From Gallalistipes aquisgranensis (GTDB taxonomy: Bacteria; Bacteroidota; Bacteroidia; Bacteroidales; Rikenellaceae): a stretch of DNA of 64,000 bases. Where the stretch lies: contig NZ_JADCJY010000001.1 in assembly GCF_014982715.1 (NCBI RefSeq), positions 2,108,001 through 2,172,000 of the forward strand, in the 5' to 3' direction. Under the pieces are notes generated by a model. It did not search any database. It saw only the letters and a list, made by a program, of their open reading frames with translations, and had not been told where the DNA came from. Shown here piece after piece: positions 1 through 7,911 of this stretch (positions within the stretch are counted from its first letter, which is position 1; each line of letters begins with the position of its first letter). Made by a program: the position numbers and the translations under genes.

Positions 1-703
1 CCCGTCCGTCCGCGCCGTCGCCCGCCTCGGTCACCCCCAGGTGGAGCGGATAGCGCATCCCCTCGGCCCGCATGGCAGCCGCCAGCATCCGGTAGGCGTG
101 CACCATCACGCGCACGTTGCTCGACTTCATCGAGACCACCACGTCGGCGAAGCCCTCGGCCCGGCACGTGCGCAGCATCTCCATCGCCGATTCGACCATG
201 CCGCGCGGCGTGTCGCCCCAGCGGTCCACCATACGCGGGGAGAGCGACCCGTGGTTCACCCCGATCCGCAGTGCCACGCCGCGTTCCCGGCACCGGGCGA
301 TCAGGGCGCGGAGCTTTCCCCCGTCCTCGTCATTGTAGTTGCCGGGATTGATACGCACCTTGTCCACGTACCCGGCGGCGATCATCGCCACCTCCGGGGT
401 GAAATGGATGTCGGCCACGAGCGCCACCCGGCCGGGCCACAGCCCCTGCACCTCCAGGGCATCCCGGATAGCCCGCAGGTTCTCCCCCTCGCGCCGCCCG
501 GGAGCCGTGAGCCGCACAACGGGCCCGCCCGCCTCCACGATCCGGCCGATCTGGGCCACGCAGCCCTCCGTGTCGAGCGTGTCGGTATTGGTCATCGACT
601 GCACCGCGACGGGGTTCTCCCCCCCGATCACCGTACAGCCCACACGCACCGGATCGGTCGCCCGGCGCACGTATCTTTCAAGAGATTCGCAGAATTCGAT
701 CAT
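1..703 (-). CDS. ispG: 4-hydroxy-3-methylbut-2-enyl diphosphate synthase (IspG/GcpE), N-terminal part
   Basis: Read leftwards from the ATG at 703, this open frame gives about 234 residues and runs off the left edge of the window. It begins MIEFCESLERYVRRATDPVR and continues with VAVQSMTNTDT, VADIHFTPEVA and KVRINPGN, all diagnostic of the IspG TIM-barrel domain. The enzyme converts methylerythritol cyclodiphosphate to HMBPP in the cytoplasmic non-mevalonate isoprenoid pathway, using a 4Fe-4S cluster. The cluster cysteines lie in the missing C-terminal part. A minus-strand TATCTTTG box (736-729) lies about 25 bases upstream. The gene is divergent from recG. Confidence 0.93.
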   Translation of the reverse strand, partial: MIEFCESLERYVRRATDPVRVGCTVIGGENPVAVQSMTNTDTLDTEGCVAQIGRIVEAGGPVVRLTAPGRREGENLRAIRDALEVQGLWPGRVALVADIHFTPEVAMIAAGYVDKVRINPGNYNDEDGGKLRALIARCRERGVALRIGVNHGSLSPRMVDRWGDTPRGMVESAMEMLRTCRAEGFADVVVSMKSSNVRVMVHAYRMLAAAMRAEGMRYPLHLGVTEAGDGADGR

Positions 704-728
704 AATCCTATGTCGGCATAAACCGGAA

Positions 729-736
729 CAAAGATA
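729..736 (-). promoter_or_regulatory. -7 box of the ispG promoter
   Basis: TATCTTTG on the minus strand fits the Bacteroidetes -7 consensus TAnnTTTG and lies just upstream of the ispG ATG. No clear -33 TTTG is visible at the expected distance. Confidence 0.5.
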
Positions 737-799
737 GTGTTTTCCCGCCGAAAGCGGACCCCGGGCGGGAAAGAACGGAGGAAATCCCGCCGAATTCGC

Positions 800-807
800 T
801 ACCTTTG
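800..807 (+). promoter_or_regulatory. -7 box of the recG promoter
   Basis: TACCTTTG on the plus strand fits TAnnTTTG and lies 57 bases before the recG ATG at 865. An upstream in-frame start at 805 would fall inside this box, which supports the later start. A -33 element is not obvious. Confidence 0.5.
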
Positions 808-864
808 TGCGGAAATGTTCCGGATTTTGCTTATCTTAGGGACTGCGGAGCAAGGCGAAAGAGA

Positions 865-2976
865 ATGGGCGGGATACTCGACAACGACATCAAGTTCCTC
901 ACGGGAGTGGGCGAACGACGCGCGGCCCTGCTGGGGAGCGAGTTGGGCATCCGCACGCTGCGGGACCTGCTCTACTACTTCCCGTTCCGCTACATCGACC
1001 GCACGAAAATCTACAAGATCGCAGAAATCCGCGACGATTCGCTCGCCTACATCCAGCTGAAGGCCCGGATCGAGGGGTTTTCCCTCGCGGGCGCAGGTCC
1101 GAAGAGGCGTTTCACGGCCATCGTGTCGGACGGCACGGGCACGGCCGAACTGGTGTGGTTCAAGGGGATCAACTGGATCGAAAAGCGGCTGGAGCAAGGA
1201 CGGGAATACATCGTCTTCGGCCGCCCGAGCATCTACCGGGGCGAACTTTCGCTCGTCCACCCCGAGGTGGAGCCGCTGGGCGCCCTGCTCGGACGTCCGC
1301 AGGCGGGAGTACAGGGGGTATACAGCACCACGGAAAAGCTCTCATCGAACCAGCTCGGCACCAAAGGCATCTACACGCTGGTGTGCAACCTCTGGAAGCT
1401 GGCGGGCGAACGGATCGAGGAGACGCTGCCCGAGGAGATCCGGCGCGAAAACGGACTGACCGGACTCCGCGAAGCGCTCTGCAACATTCACTTTCCGCAG
1501 AACCAGCAGCTGCTGCGCGAAGCCGAATACCGGCTCAAATTCGAGGAGCTGCTGGGTATCCAGCTGAGTATCCTCTCCCGTCGCAGCGGCCGGATCGACA
1601 AGAACGACGGGTTCCTCTTTCCGAAGGTAGGAACCTTTTTCCATACGTTTTACGAGGAGAAACTGCCGTTTCCCCTGACCGGAGCGCAGAAGCGGGTCAT
1701 CCGGGAGATTCGCGCAGACACGGTGACGGGCCACCAGATGAACCGTCTCCTGCAGGGCGACGTGGGCAGCGGCAAGACGCTCGTGGCCCTGATGTCGATG
1801 CTGCTGGCGGCCGACAACGGTTACCAGAGCTGCCTGATGGCGCCCACGGAAATCCTTGCCCGGCAACACTTCGCCACGATCCGCCGCATGGCCGGCGGAC
1901 TGGGCATCCGGGTGGAGGTGCTCACCGGATCGTCCCGGAAAAGCGAACGCAAACCCGTACTGGAGAGCGTACGCAGCGGTGAAACCCACATTCTGATCGG
2001 CACGCACGCCCTGCTGGAGGACACGGTGCAGTTCGCCGACCTGGGACTGGTGGTGATCGACGAACAGCACCGCTTCGGGGTGGAACAGCGGGCCCGGCTC
2101 TGGACCAAGAACCACCGCCCGCCCCACGTGCTGGTAATGACCGCCACGCCGATTCCGCGCACGCTGGCCATGACGCTCTACGGCGACCTGGACGTTTCGG
2201 TGATCGACGAACTTCCTCCGGGCCGCAAACCGGTACGCACGTTCCACTACTTCGACTCGCACCGTCTGCGCCTGTTCGGGTTCATGCGCGAACAGATCGC
2301 ACGGGGACGACAGGTATACGTGGTCTATCCGCTCATCAAGGAGTCCGAAAAGATGGACTACAAAGACCTTTACGACGGATTCGAAAGCATCACCCGGGAA
2401 TTTCCCCTGCCCGGATACCGGGTGACGGTCGTACACGGGAAGATGAAGCCCGAAGACAAGGAGGCCGCCATGCAGGAGTTCAAGAGCGGGGCGGCCCAGA
2501 TCATGGTGGCCACGTCGGTGATCGAGGTGGGGGTGGACGTGCCCAACGCTTCGGTTATGGTGATCGAGAGCGCCGAACGATTCGGACTGTCGCAGCTCCA
2601 CCAGTTGCGCGGGCGCGTGGGACGGGGGGCCGAACAGTCCTACTGCATCCTGATGAGCGGCGAGAAGCTCTCGCGCGAGTCGCGGGCCCGGCTCGACGCC
2701 ATGGTCGCCACGACGGACGGGTTCGAACTGGCCGAACTCGATCTGAAACTGCGCGGTGCGGGCGATCTGAACGGAACGCAGCAGAGCGGTCTGGCATTCG
2801 AATTGAAGATTGCCAACCTGAGCCGCGACAGTCAGATCGTGGAACGGGCCCGGGAAGCGGCGGAAGCCGTACTGGCCGGCGACCCGACCCTGTCGCTGCC
2901 GCAACATGCGAGCCTTGCGAAACTGAGGGAAAAATATTCGTCCCGCGAAGAGATAGATTTCAGTATGATTTCATAA
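865..2976 (+). CDS. recG: ATP-dependent DNA helicase RecG
   Basis: This 703-residue protein is the normal length for RecG, which remodels stalled replication forks and branched recombination intermediates. The N-terminal half carries the wedge/OB domain. The helicase core shows Walker A GDVGSGKT, the DEQH-type motif DEQHRFGVEQR, motif III TATPIPRT and the C-terminal LRGRVGRG motif. The frame is open from 805, but the ATG at 865 (MGGILDNDIKF) starts the conserved domain and follows a TACCTTTG promoter box. The gene is monocistronic-looking; the next gene's -7 box overlaps its stop codon. Confidence 0.96.
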   Translation: MGGILDNDIKFLTGVGERRAALLGSELGIRTLRDLLYYFPFRYIDRTKIYKIAEIRDDSLAYIQLKARIEGFSLAGAGPKRRFTAIVSDGTGTAELVWFKGINWIEKRLEQGREYIVFGRPSIYRGELSLVHPEVEPLGALLGRPQAGVQGVYSTTEKLSSNQLGTKGIYTLVCNLWKLAGERIEETLPEEIRRENGLTGLREALCNIHFPQNQQLLREAEYRLKFEELLGIQLSILSRRSGRIDKNDGFLFPKVGTFFHTFYEEKLPFPLTGAQKRVIREIRADTVTGHQMNRLLQGDVGSGKTLVALMSMLLAADNGYQSCLMAPTEILARQHFATIRRMAGGLGIRVEVLTGSSRKSERKPVLESVRSGETHILIGTHALLEDTVQFADLGLVVIDEQHRFGVEQRARLWTKNHRPPHVLVMTATPIPRTLAMTLYGDLDVSVIDELPPGRKPVRTFHYFDSHRLRLFGFMREQIARGRQVYVVYPLIKESEKMDYKDLYDGFESITREFPLPGYRVTVVHGKMKPEDKEAAMQEFKSGAAQIMVATSVIEVGVDVPNASVMVIESAERFGLSQLHQLRGRVGRGAEQSYCILMSGEKLSRESRARLDAMVATTDGFELAELDLKLRGAGDLNGTQQSGLAFELKIANLSRDSQIVERAREAAEAVLAGDPTLSLPQHASLAKLREKYSSREEIDFSMIS

Positions 2977-2981
2977 TTTTG
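2974..2981 (+). promoter_or_regulatory. -7 box for the DUF3108 gene, overlapping the recG stop
   Basis: TAATTTTG starts at the T of the recG TAA stop and lies 26 bases before the ATG at 3007. It matches TAnnTTTG. No matching -33 TTTG is seen. Confidence 0.45.
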
Positions 2982-3006
2982 CGGGCAAGGATAACGTTTT
3001 GAGAAT

Positions 3007-3825
3007 ATGAAAGTAAAATCCATCATAGCGGGCATCGCGCTGTCGGCGGCCGTGGCGGCGGCCCCGGCGAAGACCCCCGAACGGGTCTTCAAGGACGGGG
3101 AGACCCTGACCTACATGGTCAGTTACCGCGCTTCGCTGGTGCCCAACACCGACGTGGCGGAGGTCGTGCTGCGCACCTCGCGCACCTCGCTCGACGGCCG
3201 TCCCGTGTGGAACATCTACGGAAACGGGCGGGTGATGCCCTTTTTCCGCTGGTTCTTCGACCTGAACGACACCTACAACACATGGCTCGACACGAAGACC
3301 CTCCGCCCGGTGAAGTTCACGGGCGACATCCGGGAAGGGAAATACCGCTTCGTCAGCGCCTACCGTTACGACTGGGATTCGATGAAGGTGCACACCACCT
3401 ACCGGAACCTCAAGCGCGAACACGACAGCCACAAGACGATGCCCCTCACGGAACGGAGTTTCGACGCGCTGGCCCTGTTCTACAATCTGCGGGGCGAGGA
3501 CATAGACTCCTTCAAACCGGGCGAGCCCCGTTATCTGGAGCTGGTGCTGGAAGACACGATCCGCCGTGTCCAGTACAAATACCTGGGCCGGGAGACGAAG
3601 AACATCCGGGGACTGGGCAAGTTCAGGACACTGAAGTTCTCCTGCCAGCTGGCGACCAGCTCGGGAGAGTCGTTCGAGGACGGCAGCGAATTTTTTCTCT
3701 GGATCACGGACGACCGCAACAAGATACCGCTCTACATCGAATCGCCGATCCGGGTCGGCAGCATCCGCGGCAAACTGGTCGGCTATTCCGATCTGCGGTA
3801 CGACCTCAGTAGCAAAATCAAGTAA
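3007..3825 (+). CDS. DUF3108 domain protein, exported
   Basis: This is a 272-residue protein with an N-terminal signal peptide (MKVKSIIAGIALSAAVAAAPA). The remainder is a beta-rich domain typical of DUF3108: FKDGETLTYMVSYRASLV near the start, then TKTLRPVKF, a central Y-rich stretch, and DDRNKIPLYIESPI near the end. DUF3108 proteins are periplasmic or envelope proteins related in fold to lipid-binding domains, and their role is unknown. It sits between recG and a membrane coiled-coil gene, each with its own promoter box, so the link may only be co-orientation. Confidence 0.8.
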   Translation: MKVKSIIAGIALSAAVAAAPAKTPERVFKDGETLTYMVSYRASLVPNTDVAEVVLRTSRTSLDGRPVWNIYGNGRVMPFFRWFFDLNDTYNTWLDTKTLRPVKFTGDIREGKYRFVSAYRYDWDSMKVHTTYRNLKREHDSHKTMPLTERSFDALALFYNLRGEDIDSFKPGEPRYLELVLEDTIRRVQYKYLGRETKNIRGLGKFRTLKFSCQLATSSGESFEDGSEFFLWITDDRNKIPLYIESPIRVGSIRGKLVGYSDLRYDLSSKIK

Positions 3826-3831
3826 ATTGCT

Positions 3832-3839
3832 TATATTTG
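3832..3839 (+). promoter_or_regulatory. -7 box for the coiled-coil membrane gene
   Basis: TATATTTG matches TAnnTTTG and lies 21 bases before the ATG at 3861. An in-frame start at 3837 would fall inside this box, so 3861 is preferred. Confidence 0.5.
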
Positions 3840-3860
3840 CAGAACGTAAAGACGAGTGAT

Positions 3861-4748
3861 ATGGAAGATTACAACGACGAATACCCCGCCCCGTCCAAGT
3901 CGATCAAGGGCTACAAGATAGTGATCGTGATCCTGGCCGTCATCCTGGGCGCGCTGTCGATCCTCTATTTCCAGCAGGTGAACCGGATGAAGGCCGAATT
4001 CGCCATAGAGCGCGACACGCTCACCAACCGGCTGACCAACCTGATGAGCGAATACGACAACCTCCGGACCGAGAACGACACGATCTCCCGCCATCTCGAG
4101 GAACAGCGGGGCAAAGCCGACTCGCTGTTGCAGCGGCTCAAGAAGGAGCGTTCGTTCAGCGCGGCCAAGATCCGCCAGTACGAGAAGGAACTGGGTACCC
4201 TGCGCACGGTGATGCGCGGTTTCGTGCACCAGATCGACTCGCTCAACACCCTCAACAAGAAGCTCATCAACGAAAACGTTGACTACCGCAAGCGGATCAC
4301 CACCGAAAAGATGCGGGCCGACATGGCCGAAGAGAAGGCCGACGAACTCTCGACCAAGATACGCAAGGGATCGGTGATCCGGGCACGCGACATCTCGCTG
4401 CTGGCCCTCAGCAGCAGCGACAAGGTCGTGACCCGTGCCGCACGCGCCTCCCGCCTGCGCGTCGACTTCGTGCTGGCGGCCAACGAACTGGCCACGCCGG
4501 GAGAGAGGCACGTATATGCCCGGATTACGGGACCGGACGGTTATGTCATGGCCAACACCTCGGGCGCCGTGTTCGAATTCGAGGGCGACATGCTCACCTA
4601 CTCGGCCACACGCCAGATCGACTACCAGAACCAGGACCTGGCCGTCAGCCTCTATTACAACGGCGCCGGCATCACGGGCGGCAAATACCGCGTGGTGATC
4701 TATATGGACGGATACCAGATCGGCAGCAACGAAGTGATCCTGCGGTAA
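3861..4748 (+). CDS. membrane-anchored coiled-coil protein of unknown function
   Basis: This 295-residue protein starts with a short acidic cytoplasmic segment. One transmembrane helix follows (about residues 18-37, GYKIVIVILAVILGALSILYF). A long heptad-rich coiled coil comes next (about 40-160, rich in L, E, K and R). The C-terminal domain is globular and beta-rich, with LRVDFVLAANELATPGERHVYARITGPDG and an ending YMDGYQIGSNEVIL. The topology suggests an inner-membrane anchor with a periplasmic coiled coil and a sensing or scaffold domain. I do not recognise a named family. The start was chosen from the upstream TATATTTG box. Confidence 0.75.
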   Translation: MEDYNDEYPAPSKSIKGYKIVIVILAVILGALSILYFQQVNRMKAEFAIERDTLTNRLTNLMSEYDNLRTENDTISRHLEEQRGKADSLLQRLKKERSFSAAKIRQYEKELGTLRTVMRGFVHQIDSLNTLNKKLINENVDYRKRITTEKMRADMAEEKADELSTKIRKGSVIRARDISLLALSSSDKVVTRAARASRLRVDFVLAANELATPGERHVYARITGPDGYVMANTSGAVFEFEGDMLTYSATRQIDYQNQDLAVSLYYNGAGITGGKYRVVIYMDGYQIGSNEVILR

Positions 4749-4804
4749 CGCGGACAAAGAGCCACATCATACGGGAGAGGCTGTCGACAAGCCTCGGAAA
4801 AAGT

Positions 4805-4841
4805 TTCCACCCCTGCCGGATTCGTCCCGACGGGGGTGGAA
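4805..4841. terminator. hairpin of the ACGGGGGTG repeat type
   Basis: The arms TTCCACCCC (4805-4813) and GGGGTGGAA (4833-4841) form a strong stem between two convergent genes. There is no long T run. The right arm and flank (to about 4852) closely match a hairpin after tRNA-Ser at 6871-6891, so this may be a repeated intergenic element that also terminates transcription. Confidence 0.55.
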
Positions 4842-4946
4842 CCGTTATAACCGACTTGTCCGAGGGTCTTTTTACCGGCGCCTTTCCGAAGATCCCGCGG
4901 ATCGGTCCGGACTTTTCATGGCGGGACGGCAGGTACGGCACGACAA

Positions 4947-5522
4947 TTACTCGATCACTATGTCGAAACCGTGGAGCAGACCGGCCAGGTTTCCGTCCGC
5001 AAAACGGGCGCCGGACACCAGATTGGTACGTGGATCGAGCGTCCAATCCGTCGCCGAACGGAAATCGGCCTTCCGCAAATCGCAGCCTTCGAAAACGGTG
5101 CCGGGCATCGCGGTATCCGGGAACCGGGCGGCCGACAATCCGCAATCGCCGAAAAAACACTCCCGGAGCCGGCAGCCTTCGAAACGGACCGACTTCATCT
5201 TCAGACGGGTAAACGTACAGTTGTCCAGTTCGGAATCCACGAAATCCACTTCGAACCCGAACGGCATGCAGTCGCCGAAACAGAGCCCCGTAAACCGGCA
5301 CCCGGAGAAAAAGAGATTCCGCAGTACGGCACCGCCCAGCGGAACGAGCGTAAAGACGCAGCCTTCGAAACGGCAGTCGGCCATCAGCACCCCGGAGAGG
5401 TCCGTCCCTTCGAAACGGCACCCGCTGAAAGTGCACCCTTCCCACTCCGTTCCGGCGAAGGCTCCCGCGGAAAAGACCTCTCCGCACAGCGCCTCTGCCG
5501 CATGGAACTTCGAAACGGCCAT
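4947..5522 (-). CDS. pentapeptide-repeat protein
   Basis: This 191-residue protein is made almost wholly of A(D/N)LxF-type pentapeptide repeats, for example CTFSGCRFEGTDLSG, CRFEGCVF and CRLRECFFGDCGL. Such repeats fold as a right-handed quadrilateral beta-helix. Some family members mimic DNA and protect gyrase from quinolones, but most have unknown roles and nothing here shows a specific partner. Cysteine is unusually common at the repeat positions. The gene ends the lspA transcript direction, starting only 4 bases after the lspA stop, so the two are probably co-transcribed. Confidence 0.88.
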   Translation of the reverse strand: MAVSKFHAAEALCGEVFSAGAFAGTEWEGCTFSGCRFEGTDLSGVLMADCRFEGCVFTLVPLGGAVLRNLFFSGCRFTGLCFGDCMPFGFEVDFVDSELDNCTFTRLKMKSVRFEGCRLRECFFGDCGLSAARFPDTAMPGTVFEGCDLRKADFRSATDWTLDPRTNLVSGARFADGNLAGLLHGFDIVIE

Positions 5523-5526
5523 CGGG

Positions 5527-6126
5527 CTACTGGAAGAATTTGCGCTGGAAAAGGATCAGATAGATCACGCCGACCGTAATATAGCTGTCGGCCAGATTGA
5601 AGATCGGGCTGAAAAAAGTGAACGGATCACCCCCTATACCGGGAAACCACGAGGGATAGTGACCGCTGACGATCGGAAAATAGAGCATATCCACCACCTT
5701 GCCGTGCAGGAAACCCGCATAGCCGCCCCCCTCGGGGAAAAGCGTCGCCGGGGAGAAATAGGTGGATTCGGAGAAGATCAGCCCGTAGAACGCGCTGTCG
5801 ATGATATTACCCAACGCTCCGGCCAGAATCAGACCGAAACCGACCAATACGCCCGCCGGCGCCTTCTTTTTCAGCAGGTGGACGATATACCACCCCAGCG
5901 CGACCACCGCACAGATGCGGAACAGGCTCAGGATCAACTTGCCGTAATCGCCGCCGAGCTGGAACCCGAACGCAGCGCCCGGATTCTCGATGAACCGGAT
6001 GAAGAACCAGTTCGGGAAAACGGTGTAGCTCTGGTCGAGCGCCATGTGGGTCTTGACCCAGAATTTGACGCACTGGTCCACCACCAGCAACAGGACGATG
6101 ATAAGCAGGATTTTCTTGCGCGACAT
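5527..6126 (-). CDS. lspA: lipoprotein signal peptidase (signal peptidase II)
   Basis: This is a 199-residue inner-membrane aspartyl protease that cleaves prolipoproteins after lipidation. It has four predicted helices, the N-terminal VDQCVKFWV motif, NPGAAFGF, and two catalytic aspartates in GNIIDSAFYG and FNLADSYI. The frame is open to 6204, but a minus-strand TATCTTTG box at 6157-6150 lies upstream of the ATG at 6126 (MSRKKILLIIV), and that start leaves a normal length. The many lipoproteins in this window are its expected substrates. Confidence 0.95.
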   Translation of the reverse strand: MSRKKILLIIVLLLVVDQCVKFWVKTHMALDQSYTVFPNWFFIRFIENPGAAFGFQLGGDYGKLILSLFRICAVVALGWYIVHLLKKKAPAGVLVGFGLILAGALGNIIDSAFYGLIFSESTYFSPATLFPEGGGYAGFLHGKVVDMLYFPIVSGHYPSWFPGIGGDPFTFFSPIFNLADSYITVGVIYLILFQRKFFQ

Positions 6127-6149
6127 GTTTCGATCCGTTACGTTCGGGG

Positions 6150-6157
6150 CAAAGATA
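6150..6157 (-). promoter_or_regulatory. -7 box of the lspA promoter
   Basis: TATCTTTG on the minus strand matches TAnnTTTG and lies 24 bases before the lspA ATG. It excludes the longer start at 6204. Confidence 0.5.
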
Positions 6158-6209
6158 TACAAAAACTCCGCAATGCGGAAACGGAATCCGCAGAAACAGG
6201 GCAAATAAA

Positions 6210-6235
6210 GAGGGCCGCTTCCTCAAGCGGCCCTC
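6210..6235 (-). terminator. terminator of the HU gene
   Basis: An 11-base perfect stem (GAGGGCCGCTT with AAGCGGCCCTC) and a 4-base loop lie just after the HU stop. On the minus strand it is followed by a T-rich tract (CTTTATTTG). Confidence 0.8.
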
Positions 6236-6256
6236 CTGTCGGAAACCCGAGTCTCC

Positions 6257-6529
6257 TTATTTCACCAGTGCATTCAGCTCCACGCCGGCCTTGAACTTCA
6301 CCACGTTCTTGGCGGCGATCTTGATGGAGGCTCCCGTGCGGGGATTGCGTCCGGTACGTCCCGGTTTCTTGGCCACGGCGAAAGAGCCGAAGCCGACCAA
6401 TGCGATCTTATCGCCTCCGGCAAGAGCCTTTCCCGTCACCTTGATAAATGCATCCAGACTTTTTCTTGCATCCGTTTTTGTGATGCCCGCCTCGCTGGCG
6501 ATGGCATCTACGAGTTGTGCTTTGTTCAT
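6257..6529 (-). CDS. HU family DNA-binding protein
   Basis: This 90-residue nucleoid protein is the standard HU length. It begins MNKAQLVDAIASEAGITKTDA, has the GFGSFAVAKKPGRTGRNP core with the conserved proline-bearing DNA-binding arm, and ends with VKFKAGVELNALVK. HU dimers bend and compact DNA and help site-specific recombination. The gene is single, with a TACATTTG promoter box on the minus strand at 6592-6585 and a strong terminator after it. Confidence 0.95.
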   Translation of the reverse strand: MNKAQLVDAIASEAGITKTDARKSLDAFIKVTGKALAGGDKIALVGFGSFAVAKKPGRTGRNPRTGASIKIAAKNVVKFKAGVELNALVK

Positions 6530-6584
6530 TATAAATAAGGTTTAAGATTAAGGTTCGAGCAGCAGTTCTTTCGACGGTCGTATG

Positions 6585-6592
6585 CAAATGTA
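6585..6592 (-). promoter_or_regulatory. -7 box of the HU gene promoter
   Basis: TACATTTG on the minus strand fits TAnnTTTG and would give a leader of roughly 45-50 bases. No -33 TTTG is seen at the usual spacing. Confidence 0.45.
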
Positions 6593-6688
6593 TAAATAAA
6601 ATTCCATAATCGCCAGTCACACAGGCGCATTTTTATCCTCCTTTCGAACACTTTCTATGTACTGCAAGGGCTCCGGAACGATATTTTT

Positions 6689-6720
6689 TTTGCAAATACC
6701 GAATATCGGTGCTACTTTTG
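6689..6720 (+). promoter_or_regulatory. promoter of tRNA-Ser
   Basis: TTTG at 6689-6692 and TACTTTTG at 6713-6720 are separated by exactly 20 bases, a full match to the Bacteroidetes consensus. The mature tRNA begins only 6 bases after the -7 box. Confidence 0.8.
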
Positions 6721-6725
6721 TCACC

Positions 6726-6810
6726 GGAAAGATGGCAGAGTGGTCGATTGCGGCGGTCTTGAAAACCGTTGAGCTGCGAGGCTCCGGGGGTTCGAATCCC
6801 TCTCTTTCCG
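6726..6810 (+). tRNA. tRNA-Ser (anticodon UGA)
   Basis: The 85-base cloverleaf has acceptor GGAAAGA paired with TCTTTCC, discriminator G, and anticodon loop CTTGAAA (TGA) on a 5-bp stem. A long variable arm typical of serine tRNAs and a TTCGAAT T-loop are present. The 3' CCA is not encoded. Confidence 0.96.
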
Positions 6811-6846
6811 CCGGAGGGCTGTCCTGTCAGCCTTGAAAAGCAGTCA

Positions 6847-6880
6847 TCACCCCCGTCAGAGCAAATTCTGACGGGGGTGA
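6847..6880. terminator. strong hairpin after tRNA-Ser, ACGGGGGTG repeat type
   Basis: A perfect 14-bp stem (6847-6860 with 6867-6880) and a 6-base loop lie 36 bases after the tRNA. It lacks a T run. The sequence ACGGGGGTGRAACCGTTAWAAC at its right edge is shared with the hairpin at 4805-4841. Confidence 0.6.
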
Positions 6881-7093
6881 AACCGTTAAAACAGCAGCCA
6901 TCGGGCCAGCCCGTCCCTCCCGAACGTCCTCCCCCCCGGCCGTACCTTCTCCGGCAGAATCCGGCCATTCCCCTGCGGAGACCGGCCGAAGCACCCCCGA
7001 ATTTCCCCGTCAAACGCCCGGGTACGGCCCTATCCCTGCACTACCGGGCCGATCCGTGGACCGATTACATGAACTATCGTTCGGGCGGAAAAT

Positions 7094-7747
7094 TCAGGTT
7101 CGGTTTCTGCCCCCTTTCCTCGCAGCGATATTCTTTTCCAGGCAGCGGGCCACCTCGCAGTCGTCGAGACGGAACCTCCGGAAAGTGTCTCTCGAAATCC
7201 CGTACCTACGGCATATTCCGGCCACACTCTCCCCCTGCCTCAACGATTTCAGCACCTCCTTCCGGTTGGAAACGAGCAGGCCCATCTTCGGGCAGTCCCC
7301 TTTGCGCCGTCCCAGCACCTTCCCCTCCGCCTTCCGCAACGCCAGGGCCTCCTTCGTCCGCATCGAAATCAGATTCCGCTCGATCTCGGCTACCAGACCG
7401 AATGCGAAACAGAGCACTTTGCTGTTGATGCTATCGTCGAACGCATAGCCGTCTTTGGTGCTGTACAGCACGATCTTATGTTTCAGGCAGTGCCCCATGA
7501 TCGACATAATGCTGGTCAGGGTACGGCTCAGCCGGGAAAGTTCGGTGACGATCAGCGTATCTCCCGCACGGAGTTTTTTGAGCAGTCCCCCGAGCTTCCT
7601 CTCCCCCGCCTGTTTCCGTCCGCTGACGACCTCGGTGACCCATTTATCTACCTGTAAGTTTTTCAACCGCGCAAAACGTTCGATCTCGTCCTGCTGATTG
7701 GCCAGATGCTGCCGGCCGGTGCTGACTCTCAAATAAGCGATAATCAT
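7094..7747 (-). CDS. Mpi-type serine recombinase (DNA invertase)
   Basis: This 217-residue serine recombinase has the catalytic serine in AYLRVSTGRQ, the arginine motif ELSRLSR, the dimer helix AEIERNLISMRTKEAL, and a C-terminal helix-turn-helix (VAGICRRYGISRDTFRRF). This architecture fits the 'master DNA invertase Mpi' group of Bacteroidetes, which flips promoter segments between short inverted repeats. No transposon genes surround it. Its leader carries a consensus promoter, a terminator hairpin and two identical palindromes, so its own expression looks regulated. A resolvase role is the main alternative. Confidence 0.85.
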   Translation of the reverse strand: MIIAYLRVSTGRQHLANQQDEIERFARLKNLQVDKWVTEVVSGRKQAGERKLGGLLKKLRAGDTLIVTELSRLSRTLTSIMSIMGHCLKHKIVLYSTKDGYAFDDSINSKVLCFAFGLVAEIERNLISMRTKEALALRKAEGKVLGRRKGDCPKMGLLVSNRKEVLKSLRQGESVAGICRRYGISRDTFRRFRLDDCEVARCLEKNIAARKGGRNRT

Positions 7748-7763
7748 ACTCTTATTTATTTGG

Positions 7764-7795
7764 TGAATATTCAGATATTTTCCGGTGAATATTCA
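7764..7795. repeat. two identical palindromic sites upstream of the invertase
   Basis: TGAATATTCA occurs at 7764-7773 and 7786-7795, starts 22 bases apart (two helical turns). Both sit in a longer identical GGTGAATATTCAGA. The position just before the invertase ATG suggests an operator or a recombinase-binding site. Confidence 0.6.
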
Positions 7796-7826
7796 GAATC
7801 CGAGCCATCCGCATACAGTCACAAAA

Positions 7827-7850
7827 AAATCCGGACTTCCGTCCGGATTT
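7827..7850 (-). terminator. intrinsic terminator inside the invertase leader
   Basis: A 10-bp stem (AAATCCGGAC with GTCCGGATTT) and a 4-base loop are followed on the minus strand by a run of T residues. It lies between the consensus promoter at 7911-7880 and the invertase start at 7747, so it could act as an attenuator. Confidence 0.75.
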
Positions 7851-7860
7851 CGCTTGCAAA

Positions 7861-7871
7861 AAACGTTCGTT
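7861..7871 (+). repeat. candidate invertase crossover half-site, left copy
   Basis: AAACGTTCGTT is the exact inverted copy of the 11 bases at 8285-8295. Its first 10 bases fit the ARACGTWCGT consensus that I recall for Mpi-controlled promoters of Bacteroides fragilis. Confidence 0.4.
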
Positions 7872-7879
7872 TTCACGTA

Positions 7880-7911
7880 CAAAGGTAACACAAAATCACA
7901 AAACGCACAAA
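7880..7911 (-). promoter_or_regulatory. consensus promoter directed at the invertase
   Basis: On the minus strand, TTTG (7911-7908) and TACCTTTG (7887-7880) are separated by exactly 20 bases. Transcription would start near 7873 and meet the hairpin at 7850-7827 almost at once. Confidence 0.8.

Noticed and set aside
6726-7747. Genomic island integrated at tRNA-Ser
   Set aside because: A recombinase gene lies nearby, but it is an invertase type. I find no second copy of the tRNA 3' end as an attachment site in the next kilobases.
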